A stretch of 64,000 bases of DNA from Candidatus Proelusimicrobium volucris. GTDB lineage: Bacteria; Elusimicrobiota; Elusimicrobia; Elusimicrobiales; Elusimicrobiaceae. The stretch is taken from the NCBI GenBank assembly GCA_944324665.1, contig CALUXD010000002.1, positions 186,001 through 250,000 on the forward strand. Reading direction: 5' to 3'. This document shows positions 60,071 through 64,000 of the stretch, in pieces; the stretch's first letter is position 1; each line of letters begins with the position of its first letter. The position numbers were made by a program, and so were the translations under genes. Under the pieces are notes generated by a model, which did not search any database, was not told where the DNA came from, and saw only the letters and a program-made list of their open reading frames with translations.

Positions 60071-60485
60071 ATATTTACTCCAAATCGTAAAGTAAGAAGA
60101 AAAATAAGCGGAATAAGCAAGCTATATCACCTAGACTTTACAATACTCTTTTTAGTTTTATCAATATTCGGAAATATATGTATACACAAAGACATATATA
60201 ACAGAATACTCTTGGCCAGATGACAAACATCAGACCGGATTTTCTTTGATATCCTTTGTCTATATTGAAATACTACTTCAAAATTTTTTGGAAGTCAATA
60301 TGCCGTTGATGGAGATATGGTTAATAAAAAATCTAGATTGTCCTTGAAGAAATAGCTTTATGTTAGGAAACGTCAGTTCGGGATTTTATTGTTTTTGTTT
60401 TTATCACATATAAAATGTCGCGTATACAATTATTCTATATAAAAAAGCCCTCGCATAAAGCGAGGGCTTTGGTAATGCTATTGCT
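60071..60485. other. Intergenic region frr / Cys-rich pilin
   Basis: 415 bp, AT-rich, no gene recognised. It contains the frr terminator (60444-60470) and presumably the promoter of the pilin-like gene, for which no confident -35/-10 pair was found. Confidence 0.5.
60444..60470 (-). terminator. Terminator of pyrH-frr run
   Basis: AAAGCCCTCGC / GCGAGGGCTTT stem followed on the minus strand by TTTTTT. Confidence 0.88.
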
Positions 60486-61049
60486 TTAGATTGTCATTAT
60501 CTCTTTTTCTTTTTCCGCCGTAATCTTTTCTATCAAAGCGATGGAGGCGTCGGTCGCTTTCTGTATGTCGGCTTCGTATCTTTTAAGATCGTCTTCCGTA
60601 ACCTCGCCCGCTTTCTGCGCTTTCTTTACTTTTTCTATCGCGTCGCGGCGTTCGTTGCGTACGCTGACTTTATAGTCCTCGCTCATTTTGGATATGGTTT
60701 TGCTTAACATCTTGCGGCGGTCTTCCGTCATGGGGGGGAAGGTTATCCTGATAAGTTTGCCGTCGTTCATCGGCGTTACGCCCAAATCAGCCTGCTGAAG
60801 TGCTTTCTCTATCTCTTTTATCGCGCTTACGTCCCAAGGCTGTATCTCCAAAGTTCTGGCGTCGGAAACGTTTAACATCGCCATTTGTTTAAGCGGAGTC
60901 GGAACGCCGTAATATTCCACGCGTACGTTTTCTATCATCTGCGGGTTGGCACGGCCCGTCCTTAAAGTTCCCAAATCCTGTTTGAATTTCTCGGCTACCG
61001 CCGTCATATTGTTTTTGGTTTTCGTTAAAAGTTCGCTGATACCTTCCAT
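60486..61049 (-). CDS. frr: Ribosome recycling factor
   Basis: 187 aa. The typical RRF sequence is present: LRTGRANPQMIENVRVEYYGVPTPL, ARTLEIQPWDVSAIKEIEKAL, IRITFPPMTEDRRKML and the C-terminal three-helix part. It splits post-termination ribosomes with EF-G. It is separated from pyrH by an unknown membrane protein gene. Confidence 0.96.
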   Translation of the reverse strand: MEGISELLTKTKNNMTAVAEKFKQDLGTLRTGRANPQMIENVRVEYYGVPTPLKQMAMLNVSDARTLEIQPWDVSAIKEIEKALQQADLGVTPMNDGKLIRITFPPMTEDRRKMLSKTISKMSEDYKVSVRNERRDAIEKVKKAQKAGEVTEDDLKRYEADIQKATDASIALIEKITAEKEKEIMTI

Positions 61050-61073
61050 AAATTCTACCTCATGAGTTTATTT

Positions 61074-62147
61074 TTATCTATTATATCTTTTTTGGGGTAA
61101 TATTGCCCTTTCGTGTATTACTATTTTAAAGCCGCTTTGTTCATAGCGCAGCATTTCTATCTGCTTTTGCATATTGCGCATTTCAACGCGCTGACGCATT
61201 ATTATACTGCCCAGCAGCTTAACGCGGGCGCCCAAAAATATCGCAAATCCGGCCAATATCAGCAGAGCAATGATAATGGCGGTCCTGTCGCTCATAAAAT
61301 CGTTCCAGAAGTTCTTGCGCGGCGATTTTTCAAAAGATGTTCCGCGCTCTTTAAAACCTGCCGCCGCGACAGGTATTTCTTCTATTGCTTTGGATTGACG
61401 TTCCTCTTGCGGAGTGGTTGGCGTGTTTTCTTGCGGCTTTTGTGAAACCTCGGCGATGACTGCTGGTTCTTCCGGTTTAGGCGAGGGGGTATCCTGCTTT
61501 TCGGACGGGGTTTCTTGTACGGATTCGGTTTTGACTTCGGGTTTTGTTTCTTCTTTTACTTCTTCCTGGGCGGATATCTGCTCTCTGTTTTTATCTTCCT
61601 TCGGTTCCTCTTGTTTGGGTAAGGATGATGGCCCCTCTTTTTGCGGGGGCAGCAGGGAGGGAATATTTTCCGCCCGCTCAGCCATGACTTTTACCGTAGA
61701 GTCTTCGACTTTCGAAGCCTTTGAAGGTGAATCTTCCGTACCGGCAAATTCGGCGAACCATTTGCCGAAAGCGTGTTTTATATGTCTAAAATGCCAGCGG
61801 AAATTGGTTTCAAACCTCCTTAGGAAAGTGTTTTTCTTCTTTGCTGGTTTTTCCGAAGGCTTCGGCGTTGGGCAAGTGGGGAGTTTAGCTAAGTCTTTTT
61901 GCTCTTCGGCGGCTATTATGGCTTCTATTTTCTCGGGGGTGAGCGGCCCTTGCACTTTATCGGTGTTTACGTTTGATATTATGCTCGCGGGAAGAATGTA
62001 ACGATTTGTATCGGGGAAAAACATCTTCCTGAAAAAAGAGGCTATTTCCCTTCTTAGGAAATAACAGGTGGCCGCTATTATGAACAGAGCAAAGCAGCCC
62101 AGCGGTATTATCCAAATGAAATGATGGGGGGAAAATAATTCTTGCAT
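61074..62147 (-). CDS. Membrane protein with two anchors and Pro/Glu/Lys-rich linker, unknown
   Basis: 357 aa. A first hydrophobic segment (residues 10-32, WIIPLGCFALFIIAATCYF) is followed by a basic region, then a long low-complexity linker rich in Pro, Glu, Lys and Ser (about residues 85-275). A second hydrophobic segment (IIIALLILAGFAIFLGA) and a C-terminal helix likely to form a coiled coil (QRVEMRNMQKQIEMLRYEQ) end the protein. GGAG precedes the ATG. It lies between pyrH and frr, where most bacteria have no gene. No family recognised. Confidence 0.7.
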   Translation of the reverse strand: MQELFSPHHFIWIIPLGCFALFIIAATCYFLRREIASFFRKMFFPDTNRYILPASIISNVNTDKVQGPLTPEKIEAIIAAEEQKDLAKLPTCPTPKPSEKPAKKKNTFLRRFETNFRWHFRHIKHAFGKWFAEFAGTEDSPSKASKVEDSTVKVMAERAENIPSLLPPQKEGPSSLPKQEEPKEDKNREQISAQEEVKEETKPEVKTESVQETPSEKQDTPSPKPEEPAVIAEVSQKPQENTPTTPQEERQSKAIEEIPVAAAGFKERGTSFEKSPRKNFWNDFMSDRTAIIIALLILAGFAIFLGARVKLLGSIIMRQRVEMRNMQKQIEMLRYEQSGFKIVIHERAILPQKRYNR

Positions 62148-62170
62148 ATAAACTCCTTCCGGAAATTTAA

Positions 62171-62872
62171 TTAGTAAATCGTCGTTCCTATTTTCTTGCC
62201 CGATACCGCCAGCTTGATATTGCCTTTCTTATGGAGATTAAATACGCAAAGCGGGAATTTGTTTTCTAAACAAAGCGCCAAAGCTGCCGTATCCATAAAT
62301 TTTAGGCCTTTCTTTATGGCGTCTTCGTAGGTTATTTCTTTAATCAGCTTGGCTTTGGGGTTCTTTTTGGGGTCGCTGTCGTAAACGCCGTCAACTTGCG
62401 TCGCTTTAAGCACCAAATCCGCCTTAATTTCCGAAGCTCTCAGAGCGGCGGCAGAATCCGTGGTAAAGAACGGATTGCCCGTCCCGCCGGCAAAAATAAC
62501 AACTCTGCCCTTTTCCAAATGTCTTATGGCTTTGCGCCTTATGAAAGGCTCGGCCAACTGATAGACGTTTATAGAGGTCAGCACGCGCGTGGGAACGCCG
62601 GCGTCCTCAAGAGCAGATTGCAGCGCCAAAGAGTTTATTATAGTAGCCATCATGCCCATATTGTCGGAATTTACTCTGTTTATTATCCCGCCGCCGTCGC
62701 GCACTCCGCGCCAAATATTGCCGCCGCCTATTACTATGGCGAGCTGGCATTTTGTCTTTAAAGCGGATTTGATTTCCTGCGCGATGTCTTTCAGCGCTTT
62801 GGGGTCGATGCCGCGTTCGCCTTGCTGCGCGAGCGCCTCCCCAGATAGTTTGAGCAATATCCTTTTGGGCAT
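62171..62872 (-). CDS. pyrH: UMP kinase
   Basis: 233 aa. Amino-acid-kinase fold with KRILLKLSGEAL, AIVIGGGNIWRGV, DNMGMMATIINSLALQSAL, AGGTGNPFFTTDSAAALRA and DGVYDSDPKKNPKAKL. It converts UMP to UDP. GGAGAGG precedes the ATG. First gene in the pyrH-frr-uppS-cdsA-dxr-rseP-ispG-proS neighbourhood. Confidence 0.96.
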   Translation of the reverse strand: MPKRILLKLSGEALAQQGERGIDPKALKDIAQEIKSALKTKCQLAIVIGGGNIWRGVRDGGGIINRVNSDNMGMMATIINSLALQSALEDAGVPTRVLTSINVYQLAEPFIRRKAIRHLEKGRVVIFAGGTGNPFFTTDSAAALRASEIKADLVLKATQVDGVYDSDPKKNPKAKLIKEITYEDAIKKGLKFMDTAALALCLENKFPLCVFNLHKKGNIKLAVSGKKIGTTIY

Positions 62873-62974
62873 AAGCTTACCTCTCCGAACATTATTGAAT
62901 AGTTTTTTCTATAATACAAAATTTTATTGGGGCGGACATAATAATATCGCCGATATTTTGGGGGAAACGGATTG

Positions 62975-64000
62975 TTATCGTCCGCCGCCGCCACCTCCGC
63001 CAAAGCCGCCGCCGGAAAATCCTCCGCCGAAGCTTCCTCCTCCGCCTGATGATTTTGATGACGGTTTTATCGACGTGCGCGCCAATCCCCTAGACAAAAT
63101 CGAGCCTGTTATAACCGGGCGGCCGCCGTAATGCATAAGTTTCTCTTCCACAATATCTTTAGAGAGCATTTTGGTGAAACTTTTTATCCACTCGCCCTGT
63201 ACCCCGAAAGCGTAGGCATAAGGCAAATAATCGGCGAATACTTTTAGTTTGTCTTCCGGGTTGGAAAGTTCCGCACGGTGTGTTTCTGCAGTTTCCATAT
63301 ATTTTTTAAAGCCAAGCAAGTCTAAATATAAGTCCCGCCCCGCTTTTGTGGTATTGTCTATTGTGGACATATATACCAAAAAGCCAGCGATAGAGGATAA
63401 AAAGATAAGCTCTTTGCTGTTGAAGAGAATATTCATAGTCGGCAGGAAGAAAATCAGTATTATCAATGTCGGCCAATTGCTGTGAAGCGTATTTTTAACG
63501 CCTATTGAAAACGCGGTCATTGTCAAGATGACATTGATTAAAATTATCTGCGGTTCAAAAGCCGTCTGCATGGCAAGCATTATCAAAATGGGGAAAATGC
63601 CGAATTTATTGTTTTTGTTTATAAAGTGCCGTCCGTCGCTTTTCAATATATTGCGGAAGGTGTTTACGGATTTGGCTATCTCCGGCTGATATGATTTGCC
63701 GATATAGACGACGTCGCTTGAAAAGAAAGTGTCTAAAATAAAAAGTTCATCTTTAGGCAGATTGGGGCCGTATTTGTCTTGGCGTTTGAGTTCGATTAGT
63801 TTGCCGCTTCCGGTTATTTTTATCTTTTCTTTGCCGCATAGGCTTACCAAGGCGGCGGCAAAAAATGACAGCTTAAATTTCCGTTCCAGCAAATAACCCG
63901 CAAAGGCTGGAGAAATGCCCTCTGGCGGCGCGTAAAGGACTCTGCCGTCGTATTTCGGATCGCGTCCGTATTTGTACCAAGTAAACAAAAAATAAATAAG
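62975..64000 (-). CDS. DUF2207-type membrane protein, C-terminal part (runs off right edge)
   Basis: At least 341 codons; the frame is open to the window end, so the apparent start at 63988 (a TTG) is probably internal. WYKYGRDPKYDGRVLYAPPEGISPAFAGYLLERKF is the hallmark of the DUF2207 C-terminal region. Two or three membrane segments follow (about residues 130-205), and the end is a glycine-rich tail (GGGGSFGGGFSGGGFGGG). DUF2207 proteins are widespread membrane proteins of unknown role, normally with a signal peptide and a beta domain that would lie outside the window. Confidence 0.85.
   Translation of the reverse strand, partial: LIYFLFTWYKYGRDPKYDGRVLYAPPEGISPAFAGYLLERKFKLSFFAAALVSLCGKEKIKITGSGKLIELKRQDKYGPNLPKDELFILDTFFSSDVVYIGKSYQPEIAKSVNTFRNILKSDGRHFINKNNKFGIFPILIMLAMQTAFEPQIILINVILTMTAFSIGVKNTLHSNWPTLIILIFFLPTMNILFNSKELIFLSSIAGFLVYMSTIDNTTKAGRDLYLDLLGFKKYMETAETHRAELSNPEDKLKVFADYLPYAYAFGVQGEWIKSFTKMLSKDIVEEKLMHYGGRPVITGSILSRGLARTSIKPSSKSSGGGGSFGGGFSGGGFGGGGGGGR

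Noticed and set aside
1-64000. CRISPR arrays, tRNA or rRNA genes, insertion sequences
   Set aside because: No regularly spaced repeats, cloverleaf-like sequences, ribosomal RNA stretches or transposase-like frames were recognised; this was by eye, without a covariance or homology search.

Overview
Taxon and lifestyle. The window looks like a chromosomal segment of a fermentative anaerobe with a Gram-negative envelope, most plausibly an Elusimicrobiota (Elusimicrobium-like gut lineage). This is inferred from gene content, not from a marker gene. The evidence is a bifunctional AdhE (start only), a trimeric NuoE/NuoF-like [FeFe] hydrogenase HydCBA, FeoAB ferrous-iron uptake, peptidases, lipoproteins, and several type IV pilin-like genes, two of which carry very large cysteine-rich C-terminal regions. 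No tRNA, rRNA, CRISPR array or transposase was recognised.

Layout. 1-8.4 kb: adhE (minus, running off the left edge), a secreted Cys-rich protein, a thermonuclease-PLD-cysE run on the minus strand, a membrane protein, and pepT. 8.5-13.1 kb: a LEA14-like lipoprotein and hydCBA. 13.1-18.6 kb: two tandem 2.2-kb paralogues of a large secreted protein that share near-identical N-terminal blocks but have diverged, possibly kinase-like, C-termini. A third small secreted-protein gene follows, and all three share an upstream DNA element. 18.6-27.3 kb: an intact, co-oriented HK97-type head and tail module (capsid, connectors, tail terminator, tube, chaperone with a likely -1 frameshift, very short tape measure, tail tip, hub, two small membrane proteins). 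It has no terminase, portal, protease, integrase or endolysin here. It has its own sigma70-like promoter with a perfect 16-bp palindrome over the -10 box and a leader hairpin. 27.3-44.5 kb: feoAB, an ankyrin protein, an M42 peptidase/transketolase/PCC operon, a type IV pilin, mltG-tyrS, gmk-rpoZ-udg-priA, and a Cys-rich pilin next to a secreted Cys-rich protein. 44.6-48.9 kb: rimP-nusA-infB with a leader attenuator. 48.9-51.6 kb: GtrA/GT2 and GT-C glycan genes. 51.6-62.9 kb: the conserved pyrH-frr-uppS-cdsA-dxr-rseP-ispG-proS neighbourhood, interrupted by an unknown membrane protein and a giant Cys-rich pilin-like gene. 62.9-64 kb: the 3' part of a DUF2207 protein.

How the genes work together. 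AdhE and HydCBA dispose of fermentation reductant as ethanol and H2; PepT and the M42 peptidase point to peptide use. The pilin-like and secreted Cys-rich genes look like one recurrent surface-protein theme. Two of these genes share a promoter whose spacer contains a 13/14-T tract, a possible phase-variation site.

Most interesting signals: the regulated particle-like gene cluster without packaging or integration genes (gene transfer agent-like or domesticated phage); the mosaic tandem paralogues with a common upstream element and apparently leaderless starts; and the poly-T promoters of surface-protein genes.
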